A DNA stretch of 64,000 nt from Pseudorasbora parva (taxonomy: Eukaryota > Chordata > Actinopteri > Cypriniformes > Gobionidae): NCBI RefSeq assembly GCF_024679245.1, contig NC_090180.1, positions 15,734,007 to 15,798,006 of the forward strand, in the 5' to 3' direction. Position numbers and translations under genes: made by a program. Below the pieces are notes generated by a model that was not told the origin of the DNA, ran no database searches, and was given only the letters and a program-made list of their open reading frames with translations. Below, one piece after another: positions 12,442 through 24,200 of this stretch (positions are counted from its first letter, which is position 1; each line of letters begins with the position of its first letter).

Positions 12442-12445
<4 letters not shown>
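11505..12445. other. No gene seen
   Basis: AT-rich non-coding DNA. A short inverted pair (ACTTATGTTAGCCACCCACAG and GGGTGGCTAACATCAACTTA near 11665-11702) could form a small hairpin. Nothing else is recognisable. Confidence 0.5.

Positions 12446-12500
<55 letters not shown>
12446..12500. repeat. (AC)n microsatellite
   Basis: About 27 uninterrupted AC units. Confidence 0.98.
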
Positions 12501-12504
<4 letters not shown>

Positions 12505-13192
12505 AACAATGTAATGTATGCAAAAAAATCTAAATAATGTATCAATATGACTGTAAGAGCTATTTTCTCAGCACACATGGATTATCATGCTCTTCGAGCT
12601 GTCAAGTGTTTTGATTGTGTGCAGGATAATTTACCCATGGGAATGTTCATCCACACGTCATTTCAGTTGTGTGCTCTTAACCAATTCTTCCTTCTTTTTT
12701 TATTATGTCAAGAGACGTTTCCCCTGTGAACTGTTTTCACACCCACGAAAGATTATTTTCCCCATTTATTTGTCTTTCCCATCTCATCAATTATGTTTTG
12801 TATCTGGCTGTATCCAGCTTTCACAGGTACGTATGAGTGCTTTGCATATGTCTAGTCCAATTTGCCACAAGAAACAAATAAAAGTCAAATTCTGTGGCAG
12901 CCATGCTATGGAGTAGAAAGAGGTTAAACACTTTGCTTGAAGGCAAAACATCAGCTGTCAGAGAAACTGTGACTAGAAGGATTTGAACTGGCAGCGGCCT
13001 GTATATAGAGCAGTTATTCACTGCTAAATGCTAAAATGCACACAGTGGTTCTTCCACCTTGTGTGGATATTAAATCTGATTTATTTGAGTTTTATAACAA
13101 TATGCCCATTTGTCATGTAGCAGATGTTTGTTTCCTTTACATTATTGAATGGCGTGGAGTAGAATGCATAATGATTATAGGATAAAGGGTCT
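12501..13192. other. No gene seen
   Basis: Short open frames at 12547-12916 lack any recognisable domain or splice context. Confidence 0.5.
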
Positions 13193-13344
<152 letters not shown>

Positions 13345-14613
13345 ATGTCTTTTTCACAAAATAACAAAAAAATACGTTTATTTTATATTTATTCTCCTAG
13401 TTTTTCTCAGTCTCTTTGGTGTATTTTTTTCAGATCACAGCATTTGAAATTCTCAAAAACTACTTGTTCAACCTCCACGTCATAAAATCAAATTCTCATT
13501 GTTTTGAACAAATTGCAAATGCTTTGGTACAGTCGTGCAATTGATAAGGTGTAACCGTCTGCTGTTTATGTCATGTTTATCATAATGTGTTAGGCTTACT
13601 TCTCATTGAATAGTCTTACCCTTCAAAACATATAGGCATTAGTTCCTTGCACAAGTCATTAAATGCAAAATAGTTGAACTGGATATCATAATGCGTTGTG
13701 TATTTTTTATACATTTCTATTAGACTTTGTGTGTGTGTGCGTGAGTAAATGTGTGCTGAATTGATGAAATACGGAGGAGAATTTAGAATTTCTGTAATTA
13801 GGATAAATGTAAAGGGACCAATCAACCAATGATCAACCAGTTCTCTAAAATAGCTCTCTGAGATGCATCTCACAAACCATTTGGCAAGCATGTATACTGT
13901 AGACAGACAACAACACAGTGTTACAATTTAATTATAATGGAGGAACAACCAGGAAACAAACAGGGTCAACAACCTAAAAGAAGAAGAGTTGAAGGTATGG
14001 TGGAAGGGTACCAACGCAAAACAGTGGAAGAAGTAGGAGAGGTCAAGATTGTAGACATGTTTCTTTAAAGTAAGGGCCATTGTGGATCATGTCAAAAGGT
14101 TCAGCCAAATGTTGAGAAAACAGCCATGTCCTCAATCATTCACATATTTGTAGAACAGAAGAGGCATGTAATCAAACAATACTTGTAATGCTTTATTGCA
14201 TTTTACATTATACAATAAATATATTTTATAGAGACATAATGAAATACACAAACACACAAAGGCTTATATGTGTATATATAGAGTCTACTGTCTTTTTCTG
14301 TATATCACAGTATTGTACTGTAATTTGCTGACAGACCAACAGTAAAAGTGTAACTGTGAATCCTTTCTCAATCAATATCCCACGTAGTGTAAATTTATAC
14401 TGCTGAAATGTAATATACACTGTGATTTTTTTTTATTTTTTTTTTAATTCCGGTCTCTAATTGAAAATTTTCAGTTAGCCGAATTGAGTATCTGTAAATT
14501 AATTGCATCAATTCACAGAATTTCAATTTGGCCAACTGCAAAATTTAGATGTGATCAGTCACTAGAAAATGTTCAATTGGAGCATTTTTTTAATTTATTT
14601 TTTACAGTGTATA

Positions 14614-15822
14614 GACACACCTAAAAGATTATTAGGAACACCTGTTCAATTTCTCTTTAATACAATTATCTACTCAAAAAATCACATGGCAGTTGCTTTA
14701 GTGCATTTAGTGGTGGGGTCCTGGTCAAGACAATCTCCTTAACCCCAAACTGAATGTCAGAATGGGAAAGAAAGGTTATTTAAGCAATTCTGAGCGTGGC
14801 ATTGTTGTTGTTGCCAGGTGGGCCGGTCTGACTATTTCACAATCTGCTCAGTTACTGGGATTTTAACGCACAATCAGGGTTCTAGGGTTTACAAAAAATG
14901 GTGTGAAAAGGGAAAAACATCCAGTATGCAGCAGTCCTGTGAGGGAAAATGCCTTGTTGATGCAGAGGCCGACTGATTTAAGCTGATAGAAGAGCAACTT
15001 TGACTGAAATAACCACTCATTACAAACGAGGTATGCAGCAAAGCATTTGTGAAGCCACAACATGCACATTCTTGAGGCAGATGGGCTACAACAGCAGAAG
15101 ACCCCACCAGGTACCACTCATCTCCACTACAAATAAGAAAAAGAGGCTACAATTTGCACGAGCTCACCAAAATTGGATAGTGGAAGACTAAAGGAAAAAT
15201 GTTGCCTGATCTGATGAGTCTCGATTTCTGTTGAGACATTCAGATGGTAGAGTCAGAATTTGGCGTAATCAGAATGAGAACATGGATCCATCATGCCTTT
15301 TTACCACTGTGCAGGCTGCTGGTGGTGGTGTAATGGTATTGGGAATGTTTTCTTTGCACACTTTAAGCCCCTTAGTGCCAATTGTGTATCGTTTAAATGC
15401 CACAGCTTACTTGAGCATTGTTTCTGACTATGTCCATCCCTTTCTGACCACCATGTACCCATCCTCTGATGGCTACTTCCAGCAGGATAATGCATCATGT
15501 CACAAAGCTTGAATCATTTCAAACCAGTTTCTTGAACATGACAATGAGTTCACTGTACTAAAATGGCCCCCACAGTCACCAGATCTCAACCCAATAGAGC
15601 ATCTTTGGGATGTGGTGGAACGGGAGCTTCGTGGCCTGGATGTGCATCCCACAAATCTCCATCAACTGCAAGATGCTATCCTATCAATATGGGCCAACAT
15701 TTCTAAAGAATGCTTTCAGCACCTTGTTGAATCAATGCCACATAGAATTAAGGCAGTTCTGAAGGCGAAAGGGGGTCAAACACAGTATTAGTATGGTGTT
15801 CCTAACAATACTTTAGGCGAGT
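14614..15822 (+). mobile_element. Tc1-like transposon inserted in duplication copy A
   Basis: The left end reads ACACCTAAAAGATTATTAGG and the right end is its inverse (CCTAACAATACTTTAGGCGAG). TA dinucleotides flank both ends. The length is about 1.2 kb with a plus-strand transposase relic. It belongs to the same family as the element at 17852-18745 but sits at a different point of the duplicated unit. Confidence 0.9.
15000..15790 (+). pseudogene. Tc1 transposase pseudogene (full-length frame with stops)
   Basis: The frame from 15000 is kept to the element's right end but contains in-frame stops at 15189-15191, 15207-15209 and 15510-15512. The catalytic blocks SDESRF, YFQQDNASCHKA and [15 protein letters not shown] are all visible in that one frame. 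The last stop falls right after QQDNASCHKA, at exactly the position where the 18136 relic also stops. Confidence 0.92.
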
Positions 15823-16100
15823 GTATATACACTATACTAGAGTGCAGTGAATTTTCATTCATTATCATCAAAATTATAGCCATAGTTTACATCTGAACAT
15901 ATCTGACAACATGACATTTTGACTGTCTTGTTTGTGAGCAATGACAAAGACTGATGTGTTCATTGACATAAATACACACTTTTGAGAGAAAAACTAAGGA
16001 TTTTGAGCAAGTTACATGCTGGTGATCCATTGTATGGTGCTGTTTGTACAAATTGTTTTGAGAAATGCAAATTGGTTTGCAAATCTTAAGGATGTTTAAA

Positions 16101-17214
16101 GAAATATACCAATGCGACTGAGAAAAGCTTCATAGTGACATTAAAAATTCATAGTCGCAAAATGCAATTTGATAAAAATACATTCATTTTAATAGAATAG
16201 TTGAGTTGACTGTAAAGTAAATCAACATTTTATTAAAAACATCCATTCTGGAGCATGGGCCAGATGAATAAAGAGTGAATTCCCTTTAGCACATCAAAGA
16301 AATGGCAGGAAGCCTTTTAGCAACACATCAATATGACCAGTGAGATAATAGATAGTAACTATGAATAATGCAATAATCCATAAATATGCTCATCATGGCA
16401 GGAATCAGCAACCAGTCATGTTTATCATTTTTGATCATGATACACGTACATCTGTTACATTATTAAACAATATGCCTACTCTTTGTAATCATGTCAAACT
16501 TTTATTTCGAACATATGAATCTGTCCCGCAGACTGATCTACTGTAAATATGGATTTGTTCTTTCTTCCATAAAAGCCATCTCGGGGGATTGACATGACTT
16601 GTCTAATTCCGCTTCCTCGCGGGGGGTTCACTGGAGTGGAGGATCTGTCACAGAGGGTTAGAATGGCATGCTGTGATAATTGAAGACATCTGCAGGAATG
16701 TAAAACGTGAGTGTTGGAGAAAGACAATGTGGAATAGCTTGCTGTGAAGTGCTGGCAAACTCATTTAAAGCTGCATGAATGTGATGAAAAACAAGAATCG
16801 AGTGGCTCGGTTTCACTGCCTGCTGTGTCCACGGCACACTCCGGTTCATGTTTTAATATCTCACTAGAATTTGCTTTTCAACAATTCAGTTTATGCTGGT
16901 CAAGAAATTAACTATGCATCCACATTCCTAAAACATATTTTGTTGTTCTACTGCGTGTATAAAAACATGATATAAAACTAACCTGCCACCTTGTGGTGGA
17001 GAAAAACAGATGCTCTCTTTGGTTCACATCTTTACAGTGTGTAGACAAGAACCATTTTAAATATGTGTTTATAATGTTTTGAGAAAATTCCAATATTAGA
17101 ATAAAACCATAGAATCTGAAATGGTTCTGTCAATGTTTTTGTATACTCAAAACTTAGGTTTAGGTCACTCTAAAATGGAAATTACATGATTTGGTCACTT
17201 TCAAGCCATCTCAG
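16101..17214. other. Spacer between duplication copies, no gene seen
   Basis: AT-rich DNA with short chance ORFs only. No transposon termini were found. Confidence 0.5.
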
Positions 17215-17374
17215 TGAAATTCTCAAAACTTCTTGTTCAACCTCCACATCATCAAGTCACTTGTGCACATCATAAAAGTAATTTATCTTTATTTTAAACA
17301 AACTGTGAGAACTGTATACTGGTTATCATTAAATAGCCAAAACATCTAGGCATTCCTACCTTGCCAAGATTGTA

Positions 17375-17680
17375 GTTTACCCAAAAATGAAAATTCTGTC
17401 ATTAATTACATACCTTCATGTCTTCCGACACCCGTAAGACTAAGAACCGTAAAAGTAAGAAATCGATTGTAGAACTACTGCAGTGAGATGTGCTTTTTAA
17501 TTACATTTTTAGTACCTTTTATCGGTCTTGAGAGAGGAAATTACCATTAATGCCAATGGAGGCCTAAAAAATAACTTAATTTGTGTTCCGAGAATGAACA
17601 AATGTCTTTCATGTGTCAAACGACATGAGGGTAAGTAATTAATGACAATTTTCATTTTTGGGTGAACTAACCCTTTAGCC
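17375..17680. mobile_element. MITE with long inverted ends
   Basis: The left end reads GTTTACCCAAAAATGAAAAT and the right end ATTTTCATTTTTGGGTGAAC. Inside each lies a further inverted pair (TTCATGTC / GACATGAGGGTAAG). Related fragments recur at 21490-21935, 51690-51815, 53855-53925 and 58175-58350, so this is a high-copy non-autonomous family. It has no coding capacity. Confidence 0.75.
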
Positions 17681-17851
17681 ATGACCTTATGGCTGAGTCG
17701 GGTCAAAAGGTACAGCCAAATGTTGAGAGAACAACCGTGTAAAAGTTTAATATTTTAAACTTTTGTAGAACAGAAGAGACAAGTAATCAGACAATACTGT
17801 AATGCTATATTACAGTAGTCCACTTGCATTTTACATTATAAAGTAAATATA

Positions 17852-18745
17852 CTCACCTAAAGGATTATTAGGAAATCGTTCAATTTCTCATTAATGCAAT
17901 TATCTAATCAACCAATCACATGGCAGTTGCTTCAATGCATTTAGGGGTGTGGTCCGTGTCAAGACCATCTCCTAAACTCCAAACTGAATGTCAGAATGGG
18001 AAAGAAAAGTGATTTAAGCAATTTTGACTGTGGTATGGTTGTTGGTGCCAGACGAGCCGGTCTGAGTATTTCACAATCTGCTCAGTTACTGAGATTTTTT
18101 ACGCACAACCATTTCTAGCGTTTACAAAGAATGGTGTGAAAAGGGAAAAACATCCAGTATATGGCAGTCCTGTGGGTGAAAATGCCTTGTTCATGCTAGA
18201 GGTCAGAGGAGAATGCCTTATTACCATTGTGCAACAAAGTGGTAGTGGTGGTGGTGTAATGGTGTGGGGGATGTTTTCTTGGCACACTTTAGGCCTCTTA
18301 GTGCCAATTGGGCATTGTTTAAATGCTACAGCCTACCTGAGCATTGTTTCTGACCATGTTTACCCCTTTATGACCACCATGTATCCATCCTCTGATGGAT
18401 ACTTCCAGCAGGATAATGCATCATGTCACAAAGCTTGAATCATTTCAAACCGGTTTCTTGAACATGACAATGAGTTCACTGTACTAAAATGGCCCCCACA
18501 GTCACCAGATCTCAAACCAATAGAGCATCTTTGGGATGTGGTGGAATGGGAGCTTCATGCCCTGGATGTGCATCCCACAAATCTCCATCAACTGCAAGAT
18601 GCTATCCTATCAATATGGGCCAACATTTCTGAAGAATGCTTTCAGCACCTTGTTGAATCAATGCCACGTAGAATTAAGGCAGTTCTGAAGGCGAAAGGGG
18701 TCAAACACAGTATTAGTATGGTGTTCCTAATAACCCTTTAGGTGA
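17852..18745 (+). mobile_element. Internally deleted Tc1-like transposon in duplication copy B
   Basis: The ends CTCACCTAAAGGATTATTAGG and the inverse CCTAATAACCCTTTAGGTGA are flanked by TA on both sides (17850-17851, 18746-18747). It is about 315 bp shorter than the copy at 14614-15822 through loss of the region encoding the DNA-binding and first catalytic parts of the transposase. Confidence 0.93.
18136..18741 (+). pseudogene. Tc1 transposase pseudogene fragment
   Basis: A single frame contains GGGVMVWGMFSWHT, YFQQDNASCHKA, a TGA stop (18436-18438), then PPQSPDLKPIEHLWD and the C-terminal tail. The N-terminal third, with the helix-turn-helix and first catalytic Asp, is deleted. The asparagine of DLNPIE is changed to lysine. 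Apart from the stop the frame is intact. Confidence 0.92.
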
Positions 18746-19275
18746 TATTTTATTGAAATGAAACACTCATGTACAGTGGGCATGTCTATGTCTGTGTGTA
18801 TACATACATAGAGTCTTTCCTTTTTCTTTTTATCACACTACTGTAATTTGTTGACAGACCAACAGTATGTGTAACTGTGAATCCTCTCTCAATCAATATT
18901 CCATTCCCACATAGTAGCCTAATGTGTAAATTCATAATATATTTAAAAAGTATAAATGCCATACAGATAAAGTGCAGTCTTGTGAAATTTCAATCATTGA
19001 CATCAAAATTGTAGCCATAGTTTACATTTGACCATCTGACAGAGAACACTGGTGTGACAATGACTAAGCATTTTCACTATCTTGTTTGTGAACAATGACA
19101 AAGACTTGTCATTCTGATGGCACTGATATGTTGACATAAGTACAAACTTACGAGAGATGAAGTAAGGATTTTAAGCAAGTTGCATGCTCCTGCAGTAATC
19201 CATTGTGTGGTGGCCTACTAACTGTATTGAGAAATGCACTTACTGGTTTTCCAATCTTAAGGATGTTGTGCAATC

Positions 19276-20050
19276 CAAAGGGATGGGGTTGTGTAAGAAA
19301 GTCAATATTGACAACTTTATAAAGTAAAACATCTAGCTTCCACCATGACAGCTGTATTCAGAAAAATGTAATGTTATCTGGCGAGAAGTGTTTTAAATTG
19401 CAAGAGGCATTACTTCGTATGTTGAATAAGAAGGCGGTCTGGCGGGAATTCGGAATCTACATTTTACTGTCTTATGTATTTGTACAAAAAAAAAAAAAAA
19501 ATCGACTGACAACTCGCCAAAATGCCTTTATTTACCCCCCGGAGTTGAGTGGAGTAAGTTTATGATGGATGTAACTTTTTTGAGATTCAAAGCCGTGAGC
19601 CCTTTTCACTATAAAGCTTGAAAACATCAGGATATTTATTAGGCTACTATAACAACTCCAGTTGTGTTTATCAGAAAGAAGAAAGTCATATACATCTAGG
19701 ATAACTTAAGGGTGAGTAAATCATGGAGTAGTTTTCAAGTGAAATAAACCTTTAAGTTGTTCCCATTTTATTTAATTTTAATTCATTTTTAATTTCAACT
19801 AAATGTTATGAATTGAACAGCTTGTAAACATACTCCTCCACAAGAAAAACAAGACAACCATTAAACACTAAAAATAGTATGCAATCATGAAAGAAATTTT
19901 CCTTATATAGAACTTTTTGTGTTCTTTAAATTTGAGTCAAGATCCCCTTTATAAAACCCCTATGAACTGTTGTACATTCCCTCCACCAAAGCGTTAATTC
20001 ACAACTGTATTTCACCACATCAAAACGAGGGCTCACTCTTCATAAAACCC
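19276..20050. other. No gene seen
   Basis: Contains a poly-A tract (19487-19501) and a partial MITE end (AAGGGTGAGTAAATCATGG near 19709). Neither indicates a gene. Confidence 0.5.
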
Positions 20051-20056
20051 TTACAC

Positions 20057-21028
20057 TTTATTTATTAAACGCAGAATGATGATGTCAATCAATGTGATGC
20101 CAAATAACATGCTTCAAATCTCAGACAAGATCTGTAAAAGGGCGCATGCAGATTTGTTTTCTCCCCATTATTCTTTCTCTTTTTTTTTTCTCCATGCACA
20201 CAATGTTTTTGTCAGAAGGGAAACAGTACATGACTATCCAAAGGAACTCCACAAACAATGGACTGGGTATGAAAACTCATACAAAAATATGTTTTTTAAA
20301 TTGTCAATCACAGTGAAAAACCCTACGACAAATCAACATCTGAATGAACGCTGCGGAGTTTCTATTCCATTTTAACTTCCAACTTTCCTTGGAAACAAAA
20401 CTAGACTTCAATCTTAACATACTATATTATAGATTTTTTATTTACAAATGGTGCTCTGTAGTCTAATCACACAGCAATTCGGGTATCAGTGTATAAACTG
20501 TACAAATTGAGATCTGACAGAGCACTGGAAAAAACACGGCATCACGGGGAACAATTATGTAGTCAATCATGTGAAGTAGTGCTACGCACAAGGACGTCAT
20601 ATTCAAGTCTTCTCTGGATTCACAGTTAAATCGTCACCCAAAACCATTCAAACCTGGTTTTACCAGACAGTTTGGAAACATCATCCTCAAAAAACAAACA
20701 TAAAGTAGAGCTAACGGTTCACCTTGGAATTTAATTTATTAAAATAAAGGTGACCTCGTTGACCCCAGCACTTTTACTTCCTTTACACTTGCTTTAAACG
20801 TATAACTCTAATGATCCGTACAAGCCAAAGGCACGCTTCCTTTGTATAAAACCTGCAACACTTCTCAAACTTGTTTGGGTATTCTTTACACATTTAATTG
20901 AGATACCGGTTTGGATCAGTTGTCTCGTGTCGCAATCTGATTTCCTCATATTTCTACACACCTGTGTGGAACTGAAGAAAATGGAAGTGTTAGGGACAGG
21001 ACCGGGCGGTGATTTAATATTGTTTGTT
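20057..21028 (-). other. bpnt2: Probable 3' untranslated region of bpnt2
   Basis: This sequence lies directly downstream (minus strand) of the bpnt2 stop codon and has no repeats with recognisable ends. Minus-strand AATAAA hexamers occur at 20057-20066 (two overlapping), and GTAAATAAAAAA lies near 20435. The true cleavage site cannot be determined from sequence alone. Confidence 0.45.
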
Positions 21029-21285
21029 TTATTCCCAAGGAGGGAGTCTTTTCACCAATTCCTTATGGTCAGTTTGGATGCTGGCCAGCAGGCCGCCCGT
21101 GTTTCCTTCTGACCCCGAGTAATCAATCTGCTCTCCTTTCAGAGTTGTCATTTGACCACCAAGAGACCTCAAGATGGCGTCGCCCGCACAGATATCCCAC
21201 TTTTTGATGTAAGTCACGTGGATGTACATATCGGCCATCTCTTGTTCATTATCAGTGGAGTCTAGAAGAGCCAGCACCTTATATC
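21029..21285 (-). CDS. bpnt2: bpnt2 coding exon 5 (terminal)
   Basis: Encodes residues 253-337 with [19 protein letters not shown], then the stop TAA at 21029-21031. The acceptor is CCCCCACAG|GATAT. Compared with the human protein the C-terminus ends about 20 residues earlier overall. Confidence 0.96.
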
Positions 21286-24200
21286 CTGTGGGGGAACACA
21301 AAGATTTCTAAAGCAAAGTACAGATGGATTTTCCCCTGCCACACTCATTGACAACTATTTCTAAGTCAATAAGAAAAAAAAATAGAATGAAATAGAAACA
21401 TGAGGGTGTGTAAATAAGGACAAATTTCTCATTGTATTCCTTTAAAAAAAGTAAACTTAAAAGTATTTAAGATTTGATCAAGTACATTTAAAGGGATGAT
21501 TTATCCTCATTTACTCACCCTCATGTCGATCAAACCCATAAGACTTTCATACATCTTAGGAACACAAATAATTTTTTTAAGAAATCTGAGACTTCGGTCT
21601 CTCTATTGACAGCCTACGCACTACGACTTTGACACTTCAAAAAGTTCATAAAGAGATTGTAAAACTAATCCAACAAGCAGTTTATTTTCAAATTTAATTT
21701 ACTTTTATTCAAATAAATATTCATCAATGACATCTTTTAATGTAAACAGAAGCTCAAAGCACGTTCGCTCAATGTGCGAGAACCAATGAGGATAATTTCT
21801 TGTATTACACAGCACATATGACCTTCGGCAAGAACCAAGTGTTTCAAGGATTAACAAAAGGTTTTATGGGTTTGGAATGACATGAGGGTGAATAAAAACA
21901 GAATTTTCATTTTTGGGTAAACTATCGCAAATGTTTCATTTAAAAACAATAACATTAATATATATACAGTGCCTTGTGAAAGTATTCGGCCCCCTTGAAC
22001 TTTGCGACCTTTTGCCACATTTCAGGCTTCAAACATAATGATATGAAACTGTAATTTTTTGTGGAGAATCAACAAGTGGGACACAATCATGAAGTAGAAC
22101 GAAATATACTGGATATTTCAAACTTTTTTAACAAATCAAAAACTGAAAAATTGGGCGAGCAAAATTATTCGGCTCCCTTAAGTTAATACTTTGTAGCGCC
22201 ACCTTTTGCTGCGATTACAGCTGTAAGTCGCTTGGGGTATGTCTCTATCAGTTTTGCACATCGAGAGACTGACATTTTTGCCCATTTCTCCTTGCAGAAC
22301 AGCTCGAGCTCAGTGAGGTTGGATGGAGAGCGTTTGTGAACAGCAGTTTTCAGTTCTTTCCACAGATTCTCGATTGGATTCAGGTCTGGACTTTGACTTG
22401 GCCATTCTAACACCTGGCTATGTTTATTTTTGAACCATTCCATTGTAGATTTTGCTTTATGTTTTGGATCATTGTCTTGTTGGAAGACAAATCTCCGTCC
22501 CAGTCTCAGGTCTTTTGCAGACTCCATCAGGTTTTCTTCCAGAATGGTCCTGTATTTGGCTCCATCTATCTTCCCATCAATTTTAACCATCTTCCCTGTC
22601 CCAGCTGAAGAAAAGCAGGCCCAATCCAAAAGCTGGGGATGGTGTGTTCAGGGTGATGGGCTGTGTTGCTTTTACGCCAAACATAACGTTTTGCATTGTT
22701 GCCAAAAAGTTCAATTTTGGTTTCATCTGACCAGAGCACATTCTTCCACATGTTTGGTGTGTCTCCCAGGTGGCTTGTGGCAAACTTTAAATGACACTTT
22801 TTATGAATATCTTTAAGAAATGGCTTTCTTCTTGCCACTCTTCCATAAAGGCCAGATTTGTGCAGTATACGACTGATTGTTGTCTTATGGACAGAGTCTC
22901 ACACCTCAGCTGTAGGTCTCTGCAGTTCATCCAGAGTGATCATGGGCCTCTTCGCTGCATCTCCGATCAGTCTTCTCCTTGTATGAGCTGAAAGTTTAGA
23001 GGGACGGCCAGGTCTTGGTAGATTTGCAGTGGTCTGATACTCCTTCCATTTCAATATTATCGCTTGCACAGTGCTCCTTGGGATGTTTAAAGCTTGGGAA
23101 ATCTTTTTGTATCCCAATCCGGCTTTAAACTTCTCCACAACAGTATCTTGGACCTGCCTGGTGTGTTCCTTGTTCTTCATGATGCTCTCTGCGCTTTAAA
23201 CGGACCTCTGAGACTATCACAGTGCAGGTGCATTTATACGGAGACTTGATTACACACAGGTGGAGTCTATTTATCATCATTAGTCATTTAGGTCAACATT
23301 GGATCATTCAGAGATCTTCACTGAACTTCTGGAGAGAGTTTGCTGCACTGAAAGTAAAGGGGCTGAATAATTTTGCACGCCCAATTTTTCAGTTTTTGAT
23401 TTGTTAAAAAAGTTTGAAATATCCAATAAATTTCATTCCACTTCATGATTGTGTCCCACTTGTTGTTGATTCTTCACAAAAAATTACAGTTTTATATCTT
23501 TACGTTGGAAGCCTGAAATGTGGCAAAAGGTTGCAAATTTCAAGGGGGCCGGATACTTTCGCAAGGCACTGTATGTGTGTGTATATATATATATTTCTGT
23601 ATAATTTTGTGTATGAATATTAATAGCAACATTTAATTATAGTACTTAAATCTTGATATTAATATTTGTACAAGAAAAAAAATATTTTACACTATTTTTC
23701 AAAAGTTTGATGTTTTTGAAAGAAGTCTCTTATGGTCACCAAGGCTGCATTTATTTAATTAGAAATACAGTAAAAACTATAATAAATGGGAAATTTTACA
23801 ATTTAAAATAACTGTGTTCTATTTAAATATATTTAAAAATGTAATATATTCCTGTGATGTCAAAGCTGAATTTTCAACATTATTACTCCAGTCTTCAGTG
23901 TCACATGATCCTTCGGAAATCATTTAATATGATCATTTGCTGCTCAAGAAACATGACTTATTATCATCATCAATGTTGAAAACGGTTATGCTTCTGAATA
24001 TTATTTGTGGAAACCATAATGCATTTTTCAGGATTCTTTGCTAAATAGATAAACAGCAGCATTTATTTGAAATAGAAATCTTCTGTTAAACATTTTAAAT
24101 GCCTTTACTGTCACTTTTGTTCAATTAAAATCTTACTGACCCCAAACTTTTGAATGGTATTGATATTTATTCTAAAAAAAAATTCAAAACATTCATTTCA

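Larger units (their letters stand above)
13436..16100. repeat. Tandem segmental duplication, copy A
   Basis: Blocks in this segment recur in the same order in copy B (17215-19275). Matching pairs include CTTGTTCAACCTCCAC (13464 and 17233), CAGCCAAATGTTGAGA (14102 and 17712), GACAGACCAACAGTA (14329 and 18853) and ATAGCCATAGTTTACAT (15877 and 19009). Divergence between blocks is substantial. A Tc1 and about 180 bp of other sequence (near 14430-14612) are present only here. No gene is recognised in it. Confidence 0.8.
17215..19275. repeat. Tandem segmental duplication, copy B
   Basis: Direct-orientation partner of copy A at 13436-16100. It contains a MITE (17375-17680) and its own Tc1 (17852-18745), both absent from the corresponding places in copy A. 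Copy A keeps the uninterrupted sequence AAATATATTTTATAG near 14216-14231, which matches the pre-insertion site of the copy-B Tc1. Confidence 0.8.

Noticed and set aside
22183..22629. Transposase open frame as a functional gene
   Set aside because: Lacks the DNA-binding domain and first catalytic Asp in frame; nonsense and frameshift upstream.
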